Assembly (NCBI GenBank): GCA_008711295.1
Contig: VUYV01000062.1
Location: forward strand, 897,309 to 961,308
Direction: 5' to 3'
Length of the DNA stretch: 64,000 nt
Origin: Anarhynchus alexandrinus
Lineage: Eukaryota > Chordata > Aves > Charadriiformes > Charadriidae
Shown: one piece after another, positions 11,312-25,254 of the stretch
Layout of the letters: every line of letters begins with the position of its first letter
Numbering within the stretch: position 1 is the stretch's first letter
Made by a program: the position numbers and the translations under genes
The notes under the pieces: generated by a model
The model's database searches: none
What the model was told of the DNA's origin: nothing
The model's input: only the letters and a program-made list of their open reading frames with translations

Positions 11312-14300
11312 CAGAGATATTCCAACTAGTGAAGACCATGCTAAGATGCGAATTGAGAATAGCACATTTGTGGTGGCACAATGCTATGCCTGAGTTGCTA
11401 AGCCATGTCTCTCGAGCTCCTGCGAATGGAGATGAAGCACCACACAAGCCTGGTGTTGCCTGAGGAGCATTTATGGGATAGGCCTTGTATCCTGCCCAGT
11501 CCGTCCTATGTACTGCACCATGTAGAAGCATTACCTTAAAGCATCATTAGCATAAACTTTGTGTACTGTGGCATCTGAGTCATTGAAACTACATTTTGAA
11601 ACTGAATCCGTGTCTCCTGAGTCCCACGTTAATGTCCTAGACCATTCTGCTTTTCATCTCTACGTGTAAGCTAATTTCAGTTTGTTTTTCATCTGTCAGG
11701 GATTTATAAACTTTTAAAGACCATGCTCAAACTCTTTTCTTTCCCTAATTACACAGATTTCTTATCCTGTACATTTTTGGAATTTACTCTTCCACTACAG
11801 AATTAGAGGGTGGATACTGTACTGCTTCCTAAACCAACTCAGCACTGAAGTGTATTGGCAGAACAGAAACCTGCTCCTTGAAGGATCAGCCTCTGATTAG
11901 TTTGTTTCATATTACATCTCCTGCTAGTAAAACAAAAATGGCCATTACATTTTTGAGTGACTGAGACACAGAACTGTCTGTTGAGGGCTTGCTGTACGTA
12001 GATCCCCATGATGACAAGGTCTAATCCCAGACAGTGGTACTGTTTTGGCCTTTAAAAGCTAGGGGGATCCAAAAATTATTTCTGCCCATTTGTTTGCAAT
12101 GATTAAATTCATTAACATCCCAGTGTTCTTCCTCTCTGCATTCAGGAGCAAGTCGCTGCTATAGATATGGACTGAATCGTGTGATTGCTGGCATATGGGT
12201 TTTTTTTTCTGAAGGGAAATCTGCATAATGAAGTAGGGACTGAGGCACTGTAATTCCAAAAGGTTTTACTAAAAAAGTCCAAGTAAAGCATGAAAATTAG
12301 CTGGTAGTTCTTACCTGCTGTGTTGTGGGTAGGTGGAGCAGTCACATTTAATTGAAGTAAGGTCGACTGGCCAGAGGATATAGCAGCCTGTGCAAAATAT
12401 TGACAAGTAAGCCAGTGTATACACTACCGTCATGTGGCTTCAAAGGGTGCATCAGTTCTTTTAGTCTGAAAGAAGGACATACAGATTAAAATTCTATACC
12501 CAAACATTATGAGAGACAGAGAGGCCAGAGTATATAGTTTCAGAGCACTCTATAGCAACCTGTAATAGAAAATCATCTTTGTATACTATTTCATAGTATT
12601 TAATTTTTTAAAAAAATGCTATATTGGTAGTTTACTTTTTAGGACAGTTATAATGTTTTTGAAATATTATAACATTTAAATTTTAAAGTAATTCTGATAA
12701 AAGCTAATTTATGTCACTCTGAATCAATTCTGTCCGATTTTCCTGAAAAATAGTGACTATAGGCCAGACTTTACGTTTTCTATCATTGTCAGAGATGTCA
12801 GTGGATATCCTGGTATATAACTAAAAGCAAAATGTGGCCATTTAATTCCACAAACAGCAATAAAACCAGTGAACTCCGGAGGGTATGTATTTGGAGTATG
12901 AGTAGTTGATTTTTCTTTCAAATTGGGTTTATAGACTATTGTTAGTACCATTGTTTCCTTTTTCATTGCATCCTTGAGAGTGGGTGTTTACAGATGCACC
13001 GTTACTAGAGCTACTTATTGTAATATCCTTTTTGAGTAAAGTCAGGCAGCCTGTGCTAATTGCTGTACAGAGACACTCTACGATGTAATATACAGTGTCA
13101 CTTAAGCCCTGTTCATAAAGACCTGAGTTTTCAAATGTTCAGTGCATTACAATAAGTTTTGGGTTGGGCTAAATTGCGCTATTGATTTTTTTGTAATTAG
13201 GTTTTAATGAATTGTATTCACTGAATTGTACGTTTGTCAAGGGACTTCAGAGATTGGATTGTGATCATTTTGTTCACTTTATTTATTTATTTTTATTGTA
13301 TCTAACAGTAGAGCGCTGCTGGAAATCTTTTCTAGAAATCAGTAGCTTTAATTTTTTGTGTTAGCTTCTTTAAAGTCCAGCATCTACTTTTCTGTAGTAT
13401 ATTAATAAAATACGTAAGATTGTAGGAATTTGGCTTGCGCAAAAGCTGTTGAAGTAATCCAGCTCTTAGAAATTTGTTTTCTTACTGTTTGCTCCCCTGC
13501 ACCATTTGGGTTAAACTACTTGACTGAAATTGGTCAATAAGGGTTTTGTTGGGCTTTTGCTCCTTTATGATTGTTTGTATTTGTATTAATCTTTATCACT
13601 GGGCACTAAAAAGCTGCTCTTCCTTGTTGATGCTCAATCAAATACTATTGCAGCAGATAATCCCTTGTTCTGATTAAGTAACACGCACCATGTTCTTTTC
13701 CATGAGCTTTTCTTATAATGTTTTATTATATTATGTGCTTTAGAAGGAGAAACACATGTTCTACACCAGCCCTGAAATACTGATTAAATGGTGCTTATAC
13801 AGCTTAGTTTATTCTTGAAGGGCCGGGGTACCTGCTGTAACTTTGTAATTATGACTACATTTCATTCTTCTAATGAAAAATCACATCTTTTCCTGAAATA
13901 GTTGTTTAAAAATTCCTATCTTTAATTAGTGATTTCTTTATCTATGTGTAAGCTTTTCCTTTCTCATCACCTTTGCTAATACACTGGACTTTCCACCGTG
14001 CTGGACAGCAATCATGAATAATTTTTGCTGAGCGGAGTCCTGGGTCAGCATGGTTTTCTGGTGAGCTGGAGAGCATGTCTGGCCCTTAGTGAGTAACCCC
14101 TTCAAGGCAGGACAACAACCGCCTTTCACAGTCTTCTCGTGAACAGTCACTTGTCTTTTGCAGAGGAGGTGCTGATCGCTTCACTGCACTTGAGTGGGCC
14201 TTATCGTTCTTCATGCGGTTACAGCTAATCCCACCAGCAGTCCTCCAGGTTTCTCACTGTATGAGACACCAGTTTTTAACGGATACATGTATGCTTAGAT

Positions 14301-14552
14301 ATGGGGCTGTATGCCACCTCAAAGCAGTGGTGAGGCTCTGCTGAGAGTCTTTCCAGACCAGAAGCAGCCTGGCAGTGTTAGAAAGGTGTGAACCAAAGCT
14401 AATGTATCCCAGAGAGATGTGACATATTAGCTTGATTTAGCTCTATAGCTTCTGAATTGTAATTTTTGGATGTAAAACTGGTTTGTAATACAGAGAAATA
14501 GATGTACAACTGCCTGCACGTTGCTGGATAGAGGTACCTTCATGTTTTCTTT
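11312..14552. other. Non-coding DNA, no recognised gene
   Basis: AT-rich sequence without a recognisable gene. It includes a (TTTA)n-like patch at 13278-13297 and a somewhat GC-richer patch at about 13975-14350 with no open frame that resembles a known protein. Confidence 0.6.
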
Positions 14553-14620
14553 GATGCTGACCTACTATATGACCTTGAGTAAATAAGCCACTGAATCTTT
14601 CTGTGCTTTTGTTCTTCTTA
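14553..14620 (+). mobile_element. MIR/CORE-SINE-like relic, plus strand
   Basis: Contains TATGACCTTGAGTAAATAAG followed by CCACTGAATCTTTCTGTGC, closely parallel to the MIR core box (GTGTGACCTTGGGCAAGTCA, then CTTAACCTCTCTGTGCCTC). Only the core is discernible; the tRNA-derived head and the 3' tail are not recognised. Confidence 0.55.
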
Positions 14621-16384
14621 CGTATCTTTATTCTACCTTTCTCTTCAATCTCTAATACTTCAGCCTTTCATATCAAAAAAGCAAATCTTTCCTAATATAT
14701 TTTACCATTTTTGTCATTGACCATTGCAAAACAAGATTCCGGCATGTTTTATTCTGTATGATTCGCACTTGCTTAGGTAAGAACCAGTCAATTCAGACAC
14801 AAAAGCATGCACAATAATTCTAGCTTGCCATTTTTTACCATTTAATTTCAATAAACATGTTCAGCTCGAGGATTTGTACCTTTCTAACTAAATTTTAGGC
14901 ATAACTTTAGTTCCTTGTTAAATTTAACCAGTAGCCTGGTGAATTTATGCTGCTCCCCTTAGCTGTGAATCTGTTGTCTCTTCCAGAGCTATGTGGGTAT
15001 GAGGGCTTGTATTGGGCAATTAAAAAAGACACAGAGCTATTACAACTGTGCCTGAATACTACTTCTAAATTTGTGCGCAGCCATTTCCACATAGAAATAT
15101 GTACTTTGCACGTGCGCCTGTGCTCTTTAGTGCCAACAATTTAAATTTATGGTATGAATGCACCTGTGTGTAAGACTTAAAATTTGGTCATGCAGGACTG
15201 TGCTTTTTAGTTGTCTTTTTTTCGCTTGGACAAAAATTTACATATGCATATATTTGCATATTTTATGTGTGTTTTTAGAAGGGTTGACTGTAAATTGAAC
15301 TTACAGAATGGTAAAATACAGCTTGGATATACTCAAGTATGTAACTTATGTAAATATAAACAAGGATATGTATCCCAAAGTGAAAAACTCAGAAGGTCTG
15401 ACTTAAAATGTGGAAAATCTCTTTCCTCTTTGGCTAAGGAAGAAAGGAACTTTCAGATCACAAGAATATGCTCTTCATGCTTCCTCATGTTTTCCTCTGA
15501 AAAACTTATTCTTTTCTTTAAATTACAGATTATTTTGTTATGACTATCAGAATGTTTAATACTGATATTAATTTTCTCTCTTTCTGGCTATGAAATATTT
15601 TACTAATAGTATTGGTTGTAATCATAGTGTAAGAGGCATTTGTGCAAAGTGGTGACAGGCTTTTTATTTGTTGAGATATTACTAGCTGTTTACAAGCAGT
15701 GCTGGTAGCAATGATTTATTTTTTTTAGGGCATTTTAGTACAACATTAGTAAAGGTATGTATGAGTATCTGGGGCAAGATGTGGAGAGAAGAGGAAATAT
15801 TTGGAGACGAAAGCAGATATTTCCAGATAAGCAGCTTCCTCCTTGTTTCCTCTTAGAAATATATCTTACCTTTGTCATAAGTTTCATTTACAGATTCCTT
15901 TCCCTGTGACAACCTCCTTTGGTTTAAATCCATGCAGTCTAGCAGGACAATACCAATTAGCTGAAGCAAGATGAATGGGATATTTAGTGAAATAAATATT
16001 ACACACACACAACTCATTCTGCTCAGTTGCACTGAATGAATTTCCAAACAGGCTAAGCTTCAGCTTGTACACACACATGTTTTAACTCTTCCTCCTGAAA
16101 ACTATCTAATTCTGGTGTCTTGAGTTCAGTGGTGTCAATGAAGTGAAACGTGTCAGAGTGAAATTGAAGAGAGGATGAAAGTGGTAGGAAAACAATGCAA
16201 CAACAAGTAAACATAGAAGAAGCCATAATTCCCCAGCAAATAAAAACTAGAATTCATAGAATTAAAAAAAGTTCTAAATAAACAAGATTTACTTACTTCA
16301 TTATCTTGTCTGTCCCTGTGTCAATGCAGAACAGATCTTTTTAGCAAATTTCCAAGTGTTTAATCCATTTTAAAGTACCTTATA
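14621..16384. other. Non-coding DNA, no recognised gene
   Basis: AT-rich sequence. A plus-strand open frame ending at 15543 covers roughly 110 codons but starts without an ATG at its upstream end and matches nothing known. No repeats are recognised. Confidence 0.6.
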
Positions 16385-16600
16385 TGACAGGGTTTCACAA
16401 GCTCCTTTAGAAGATTATTCCATGGTCAGATACATCTAACTATCAGCATTTTCTTTCCAAGTTCAGCCTTCACTCTGTTTCATCCTATTATTCCTACCCA
16501 TTGGTCCACATTAAATGTTTTTTTCCTATTCTTGATATGTACATCCTTCAGAGACTTAAGGATGCTTATCATTGATCCCTCAACTTAGAAATAGTTAACA
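16385..16600 (-). mobile_element. Ancient CR1/L3-type LINE relic, minus strand
   Basis: Read on the plus strand, the order is an AGAAGATTATTCCATGG-like block, a CTAACTATCAG...TTTTCTTTCCAAGTTCAGCC block, a CATCCTATTATTCCTA block, then a GTACATCC...AGAGACTTAAGGATG...ATCATTGATCCCTCA block. This is the order of the reversed 3' ORF2 and 3' UTR region of old CR1/L3-type elements. No frame stays open. Much more diverged than the copies at 7 kb and 54 kb, so an early insertion. Confidence 0.6.
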
Positions 16601-17062
16601 AGTGAAAAAAATGCTTCAGTAGTACAAGATGCAAGGGATACCACATTTTTTAACTGCTGGATATAGCTTTCTGAAACGGCATTGCTATGCTTTTGCAAAA
16701 TGTAAGAGGAATTAAAATACACTTTATTTTTTCCCCTTAATTCTTGAGTTAAAGTGGATTCTTTTATTGATTTGATCTTTTCAATTAACTTGTGTTATAA
16801 TGGTTGGGTCAGACTGGGGACTTTCAATCATCCAAAACAGAAAACTTTTCCAGCTTGGGAGGATAAATATCCTTTTAAATGCTTCCTTATTTCTGCTTGA
16901 ACCATTGTCACCAGGTCCACCTCATTTCTATGTAGAAGATACCAAAATACATTTCTATGAGAAGTGCTGCAGTTATTTACAGCACATGTACACTGCTTTG
17001 TTGAGAGTATAATTGTTTGCTACCATCAGTGATTTTTCTTTTTCTCTTGTTCTACCTTCTAG

Positions 17063-17128
17063 TTACCAATGTTGCTGTTTGTGTTGGAATTGCAGATTTT
17101 CCATAAAAGAAAGCCTGGTTTTGTCAAG
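17063..17128 (+). other. Exon-like 66-nt segment
   Basis: A long pyrimidine-rich run (about 17036-17060) ends in TTCTAG. The following 66 nt (22 codons) are open in the frame beginning at the first base, and end AAG before a consensus GTAAGT donor. A second acceptor-like AATTGCAG inside the segment (ending 17095) would give a 33-nt version. The length keeps frame, as a cassette exon would. The peptide, LPMLLFVLELQ followed by a basic IFHKRKPGFVK, matches no family I recognise. No flanking exon is identified. Confidence 0.25.
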
Positions 17129-20100
17129 GTAAGTGGAAAAAACCCATATTAGATTGCAAACAGTCTTGTGGTAAGAAGGTTGCTTTAATCTTTGATGCTT
17201 TGTGGTGCTGTTGTCTGCTTGTGTGTGTCTACTCCATGGTGAACACCTATATCCGAGGAATTATTAACCTGAAGAGTGAACAAACAGCAAACAATGCTGC
17301 TTGCCTATAGAACTAGCTTCAGAAAGGAAATGTGTCAGAGCTATCAGCAAATATTTTTCCAAGGTCTCACAAAGTAAACGTTCAGATAAATATAATTTGA
17401 ATAGATTTCTGAAACAATGTTAGACAATGTTATAACTTGCACAAAAGCTGAATGCTGATGATCGTACGTGTAAACTGTTAAAGATATGTCTTGGTCATTT
17501 CTCATAGCTCCTTCAGTTCTAATTCTGAATACTCCTGTTTTAATCCTGAAACATTCTCTTTCATTCTTCTTTATGCCATGAAATGGAACGTCATCATACT
17601 GTCAAAATACAGACTAGTAATAAAGAAAAGAATTGAAGTTACTTGAATAAGGCTAAACAAATAACATCCTGTCTGTGATTAGCTGATTAGTTTTTGTTTC
17701 TGAATGTCTATTTGATCATTAGCGATGCTTTCTTTTGCATGTGTTCTCTGTCTGTATATTTTCTAGTACTGAACATGTGATACCCACCGTTAAATCTGAA
17801 ACTGTATTCATTAGCTCTAATGGGTTCAGTTCTGGTTCAGGCCCATACTGGGTCATAAATAGGCTCTGTTGCCCTGAACTAGCTAAAACTGGTTTGTGCC
17901 AACGGAAAGGGACAAATGGTGCCAGACCTTCAAGGAGCCCTTTCCACCTCTTAGTTCTTACCAGTTGTGTTGTGTACTACCTTTCAGTTCCCTAAACCTG
18001 ATATGGGGACTTGAGGAACTAGAGAGAAGTTGTGTAATGCTGTTGCTGTAGTACAACTAATGCCAATTCTATGGCATAGCAGAAGAGGCTGAAGCATGCT
18101 TAGGGGGCTATGTCTTGAAGCACACACATCTACAGAAAGAGGATATAGAAAAGTATTGCAATGCACTGTTGAGGGAAAGTCTTGGTAATAAGGCCCATCA
18201 GACAGTTTCCAGATACTGCTGGTAGAAATAACAAAGTTCTACGCCTAAGAATGTATAAGGAGGATATTTTCATTAGAGTTGGTGCTGGAAGAAACAGTGT
18301 CTTGACAGAAACAAGTCGTCATGGTGAAAATGCTGGTGAATAATAAAACACGGAGGGAATAGAAGGAAAATAGAGGATTGAGAAACTGTGATACAAAACT
18401 GGTCTATAGATTTTAACGGATGCAAACAGTGAACTTGAAGAGATCTCTTGTAGATGACTACTATCCTAAACTTGCTACTAGTAGTGCTTATTTTTTTGTT
18501 TAGTTCTGTTTCAAGTTTCAGTGAAGACTTCTGTTCCTATCTAAGAAAAAATAGTTGGTCACTGTTTTGGTGGGACTTCCCGACTCCTGAAATAAGTCAA
18601 CATATTACAGTAAACAGAAGTTTACTGTCCTTCAGTAACAAAGAACCAATTTCCATTTTGATGCTATTACTGTTCTCAGATTATATGATCATAACTCATG
18701 CAATCACAAGAAAGAGTTAAGGAAACCACTGAAGCTTTGCCTTATTAGAAGAAAGAACATAACAGTATAGAATATTTAGAAAAATTTAGTCTAAGGGAGT
18801 CACATAAATGTTACTGGCATTATATCTGGAAACATAAAGCAATTTAGTAATTACTGCCCCAGCGTGGCTTATATTTAATATATTAATTGTATTTGCATAC
18901 ATCAGGTATATACATGGAGACCTCAAAGTCATCTCTGTCAGATTTCATGAATCTATGAGTCAGGTAAACATCTGCAGCCAGTACAAAAAGTGTGCTTAGT
19001 CAAGCAATTTATCAGGACTGCATAAAAACTGCTTCTCACAAGCCTTCCCTGTTAATTGAGCCAGCACATAAAATAGCATCTGCAAACGTTTGACTCTTGA
19101 TCCCAAAGCAAGGAATAGTTGCTGGGCTGGTAGCAGAATTTACCTCGCATGTGGTATGTGCAGAAAAGCAATACAGCAGACAACCAAATACAACAGTCTT
19201 AAATACCTGGGGTAGTGCTGACTGATAAAGTCTACATTAACATTATCAAATCCACCTTTATCCTCAGTAAAATATACATATGGCTGTTGCAGAAAACGTG
19301 GTTATCCTGGCAGTAAAAATCAGTGTCTGTCCAAGGCTGTCTGCAAAAGGCTTCTCTTTTCAATGCTGACTGTTTTTTGTCTTGATAAAATTAATGGTGA
19401 TTGTTAATGATTTTTTTTTATAGCTGCTACTATAAACCAGAGCTAAAGTGCCGTGAAGAAGATGTGGAAGTTTGTAAAAGTAAATATCATATCAGATGGT
19501 CTTCACCTGAGCCTACGCACAATCTGCATTTTTTTAATTGTTCAAAAGCAGCTGGGGATTCAATCACTGTTTGCTCTTTGCCAACCGCCTCTGTGGACAG
19601 TGCAACCAAGTATTAGAAACCCTCCTCTATAGTTAGAAGAAGCCATAGAGATCTGGGCAGGCGGAACATGTGGTACAATGTCTTTTTCATTCAGATATTT
19701 GAAACTTTAAAAAAGGTTTTAAACAACAACCTGAAATACTCTAACACTAACAACTGAACATTTGTCAGAAAGAAAGTTTTGCCTAAACAATGTGCATTTC
19801 TACTTATAAACATATTCGAAGAAGTTGTATATTTAACTATGTAGGAAAGACTGGTGCAGGCAAAAAATTTGAAGACTATATTGAATAAAAATACCTCTTA
19901 TTTGCTACATCCTTAGACAAACTAATGTGAACTGCTTGTATAGGCTTGCTGAGTTTTCTCCAGTAGACACAATGACAGTAATCTCAAGACATTATATTCA
20001 TAACATGATTAAAACGTTCATTTCAGGGACCCCCCAACAAGTCCCAACGGGCAGTATCATTATCACTTGAACTAACTTTGCTATTTAATAAATTTTATGT

Positions 20101-21404
20101 AAGATATGGTCATGTGGGTGTCTGATTGGCTGAACACCTATGAGCATTTCACATGAAAATGGTCTTGAAGTTACTCAAGGAATGTAATAGTGACAAACAG
20201 TAAACGTTTAATGGTAATCAGTCAGGAAATTAAAGAAAAGGGTTTCAAGACTTATTTTTGTAAATACAGAATATAGATGATGGAGAAAGCATCTATTTTT
20301 ACAGATTATATTCCATTTATGTGAATATGACTGCTGTAACTGGTTTTTTTTTCTGATGGCGTTTCTGAACTATAAAATGTATCTGATTTTCCTCTTTCAT
20401 TGATCAGCAAAGATGGTCAGCATCCTTCCTCCCATCTCCTCCTCATCTATATCTTTTTGTCTGTTATTTTATAGCCTGCACTTCTAACACTTCCTTGCTA
20501 GTCTATAAAAAGCCAAAAGGAAGATTCAAGTAGGTCTGGAGATAAGTAGTCAGGCCGTCTAGTTTCTTCTTTACACTGACTTTTGTTCATCAGTTGAGTT
20601 GCTGCTTTATAGACAAGACAGTCTAATTAGGTACAGAGAACATCATCCAGAGGTAAGATGCTGTACTTCAATTTTAATGAAGTATTATGGGAGTCTCAGT
20701 TTTAAACACTTCATTTGCCACTATTGGGGAAAAAAAAAAAGCTCTTTCATCTGGATCAGCATTTTAGGAAGTTTCTTTTTGAGAAACAGAAATCTAACAT
20801 GCGAGTGGTATTTATTATCTTTACATCCTTGCTAGTGAGTAAAGTGATACTGAAGATGACAGACTCACAGCGGTTGTGAAAGGAATAAAAACATTCCCAA
20901 AGAGTTTTACTTCATCATATCTACTAGATTGTTTTAAAAATCTATTTTGAATTTCAAACCGCAGCGTTTACAGCCAAATAAAATTCACTTTTATGGTACA
21001 AAAAAATCTCATGAAAAAGCATAGAAAATCCAAGAGAATTTCAAAAGTAACTGTCTCTAATAAATACTGCTTTCTTAAAACTGGAGACACTTCTGTTTCA
21101 CTCCAGCTAGATGGGGCTCTACATGAACTACTGGGACTGTCATTTGTGTTTTCTTTCCATAAAACCAGTTAAATGTTAATTGATCTTAGTTCTGAAGGTG
21201 ATTTTTTTTCTCCTGTTTCCAATTATACCTGCAAAATGAAAAGCACTGGCAATATTAATGAAGAGGAATAAATGCAGGACTTCTTAATTATGTAGACTGA
21301 AATTTATGCTTATATGTTTAGAGGAACTTAGTGAATGAGGAATTGACTTTTGTGTGTCACGAATCTGCACCTTCCTGCTTTTGACTTTGTGATGTGGTTT
21401 TTTA

Positions 21405-21427
21405 TGTTTGTTTGTTTGTTTGTTTTT
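21405..21427. repeat. (TTTG)n microsatellite
   Basis: Four TTTG units ending in a T-run. No associated gene or mobile element. Confidence 0.85.
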
Positions 21428-24400
21428 TTAATTGCTGCTTGGAAAAGCTCTGTTTTAAATCTCCAAAATTCACTTAAGAGGGAAAAAATGCAGATTCAGA
21501 GCCTCACTAAAATTAGCGTACGTGACCTTGGGCTTTACCTGAACGTCATGATGTACTTAGACCTGGGATTCATCAGTTTACCCTATCCCCAAAGAAGATG
21601 TTTAAGATACGTCAGAGAAATTATCCTCTAGAAATGCCCATTTCTTTCCATTGACTGTAAAGGGATAGCAGGCAGCTACCCCAGACACAGATGTCTGTGT
21701 AGATTCAGAGACTTTGCAGACAAGTGGAAATCCCCCTCCCCCTTTCCTGCTACCCTTCCTATGTCTTTCTCTTGACTTCAAGGACTGAGCTCTAATCTTT
21801 TATCCTCAATTAATGCAGGAATGAAAGGATGATTTTCATTTTCTTTCCACTTCTATTTTAAGAAAGGAAACTGGTTTTGAGGGAAATCTGGAGTTGGTTT
21901 ATGTTAGTGCTCAATTATGCATTATTTAGACAAGGGTAAATATTAGGATTTGAGAATCCAGCACAAAAGTAATAGATTTTTCTTTCTTTAAGGAAAATAG
22001 CCTATTTGCTTTACTGCCAAGCGTTGACTGTTTCAATATGTTCAAGCCTAGAAGGCTGAAAACAGCAACACAGATGTGATTCTCATAGGGCTCACCAGCA
22101 TGGTGCTTCAGTGTTCTGGCTTGTTGGAAAGCTTCCAGGGGATTTAGGAAAAGAACATACTGAAGAAATGCAAACCATTATTTAGCCAATTAATTGGGAA
22201 AATGTGTTTTTTCAGCATGACCAGAATTAGCTTTGTTCATTTTTATTTGTTCTCATCAAAATTTCTCCTCACAGAACAAAATTTTTAGTCACAGAGCTGT
22301 TATCTGTAGTTAAACTGGTTGTGTATCAATCCGAAGAAGTTTTAGAATACCCTGTTTATTAAAGGGCTTGCATGTCTCCTAGGTGACTGTAGGAACAAAG
22401 TGGAAGCATACTGCATAACAAGGCAAATCCATTATTGTTTCTGTAATGTAGTATTGGAGCCTAGATCATGTTTTGTACAGGAATTTATTTGACTATTTTA
22501 AACTTGTAAATCCTAATTACAAGACTATATGTATTAGATTCTTCTTTCCTTAGACAGGATTATCAATGTATTGGGTTTGGGGGGAGGTGAAAGAGACTGT
22601 AGGAAAAGTGCTACTCAGTGATATTGTTCCTGTGTGATGTTCCTAAGGACTCGTGCAACTGAAAGACAGGCCAATGTGGAGCCATTTTAAAAAGTGTAGT
22701 TAAGTCATCTTATTTTATGTAAGATTAAGACGTATTAAGGTTTTCTCAGTCTCTAGATGAATCTACTGTAGATGCAAAAATTTGCAGATAAAAATCAAAG
22801 GTGGTTTTACAGGGAGGACCTTCCAGGTTTTCCACATAGTAATGAAATATGATACAAAGCAGCACAGTGTCAATAAATCTACAGAATAAAGGTCAGGTTT
22901 ACATCGATGGACAGAGCTGGCAAATACATTTGTTCCTGCAATGTCTGTGTTTTAAATGCCACCCTCTGATGAACCTAGTGCAGAAATACACTTTCGGGTT
23001 TGATGAGATGTCAGTTTTGTTCAGTGCTGATCAAATAAGATGAATGAAAGTGAAACAAGAACAAAAATATTACTTCTGTCATTTATTTTTTATGCATTAC
23101 AGGAAGTAGGTCAGTCAGGGAGATTTCTCTTAGACAAATAGCAATCACTGCACAATATCACCCATTGATCTATTTCACAGCAGGCTATAGCCTTTTTGTC
23201 AGAAAGGACATACAATTCAAATACCACAGAATACGTAGAAATGCCCATGACAGGTTTAAAAAGTATCTTCCCCTCCTTTTACTTGCCAAGCCATCCTTTT
23301 CCACAAATCAATCTAGGCTGCAGAGGCAGGGCGTTGCAAAAGCACTTCTAGATCTACAGCGAAGGCAGATACTCTAAAAAAATGTCTAACATAAATGTTA
23401 TCTAATGTAAAGGAAATTTAGCATTTAGCAAAAATAATTTATTTTCTATGATATAAGCACTTAAAAAACATGTGGTGAATTTGCAATTGCATGAGCCAAA
23501 CTGTTATTTTACCTAACTGTAGCAATTTGAATGCCCTATGCTTAGGCTGAGTGATGTATCTTATCCCTAATTCATCTTCTTCAGAAAATGCTATCAAATT
23601 CTAGAGTCCATGTATCCTATAGAATTGTAAATGTTTGTTTAAAAAAAAAGTGGTTAAACTGTTCTGAAAATGTGACACTTCCCTTTACATTTAATTTGCT
23701 TGTGAAATTATTTTAGTGTTTAAATGCAATATCCTGCTTTGAATGATTCTAAGCTTTCATGTGTCTGAAATGAGGCAACTAAATTCAAATATAAGCATCT
23801 AAATAAGCGGCTTGAATTCCTGAGCATTTACAAACTGCGTGGAGGTAAATGTTATTTCCAGTTTATCACCTCTGTCAGCACAGCTAAAAAGCAATACAAG
23901 AAATTTTCTAATAGTATTTTACAGTCAAATACGGAATGTCTTCTTTATATGATTTATTTATTCAAATAACTGAATTACTTCACTTTGCTTGACAAGTTGT
24001 CTTGATTGACCATAAAATTCACAGATTATATCTTCTTCTAAAGATGTGTATTTTAATACAGTGGCACCCATAAGCAGAACTGTTTTGGTTTAATTCAAAA
24101 GACTTCTGTCTACTGCTTTGGCATATTATTTATGGAGGTCAAATAAAAAACCTGTAAATCATAATGAGTGTCTGAAATAAACATTCCTCTAGTAATGGGC
24201 TGAGATGCGTGAGAAATACTGAGAATGTCTCACTTCTGGCTGAAATCTGGGTTTACAGGTAGCCCATAATCTTCACTTTATCATTTTCCTTTTTAGAGGC
24301 AAGAGTAAGCCTCGCTTTCCTCTTCAAAAGCGGGAAGGAAAATAACAGCACTCATGAAAGGGAAAGTTGGTTACAGGAGTAGGTTAAAATAAGGAGAGAG

Positions 24401-25254
24401 ACACCTACATTCACGTGGCTGATTTGTTCCTGCTCTGTCCACTTGTTGAATTATATACAAATATTTAAGTATTTACTGTTCAATATAAAAAGACTGCAGA
24501 TCTTAACCATGGTAACCATTGTATCACTTGCAATTTAGTATACCTGTCTTACCCTAGCAATGCCAAGAAATGCCATTAAAAGAAAAGCATGTATTCAAGG
24601 CTTCAAAATTGTAGATTGTATTGTATAAGGTCTTCAGGAAAAAAAAAAATTCCAAGTATAATACACTTTATATTCTCAATAGTTCTCCAGCTTTTCAGAA
24701 TCTTTTTAAAACATGAAGAGACTGTAATGACAAGGGAAAATTTGAGAATTACTCTCACAGCATGGCAAATCTAGAGCTTATGGGAATGACTTCTTTTTTC
24801 TTCTACTCCTTCTCTCCACTGTATTGTAAGAACACGTTCTCATTTGCATTAAATACTATAATCTATAAAAATTAAGTAATAATGGGATTTGGGGATTTTA
24901 GCTATGCGTACCATTATGAGCACTCTTGTGTGATACCATATAGTATGTTTACTTACATAGCAATATGAAATGGGATTGTTAACAAAAATAAATACATAAC
25001 ATTTTAGGGCAATATTACAAGATATGTATCATTATATACACTTGCATTTAACAGTGATACCACAAAAAGGAGACAAAGCCTGGATTTTTTTAAAGCTTTA
25101 TGCATTTCACCCTAAAGATCTACTGTGAATTTTTGCTTTTGGATAGGAGGGCCAAGAAAGACTCTCTTTCCATTCCTTAAACCTTTCAGCTACTGGCCTG
25201 TTGCTACCCCCCAAAAGTCAGAGAACGTTTGTGTAGTGGTCTTGCATAATAACC

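Larger units (their letters stand above)
16601..25254. other. Non-coding AT-rich DNA, no recognised gene
   Basis: No recognised gene or classifiable repeat across this span, apart from a 66-nt exon-like segment (17063-17128) and a (TTTG)n stretch (21405-21427). An open frame ending at 19616 begins near a TTTTTTATAG acceptor-like site, with AATAAA at 19884-19889 downstream. I see no further support for it as an exon. Open frames are 60-93 codons and resemble no known family. Confidence 0.6.

Noticed and set aside
19424..19889. Acceptor-like TTTTTTATAG, open frame to 19616 and AATAAA at 19884 as a terminal exon
   Set aside because: The hexamer has no clear GT-rich element after it, and T-run plus AG and AATAAA are all common by chance in this AT-rich sequence.
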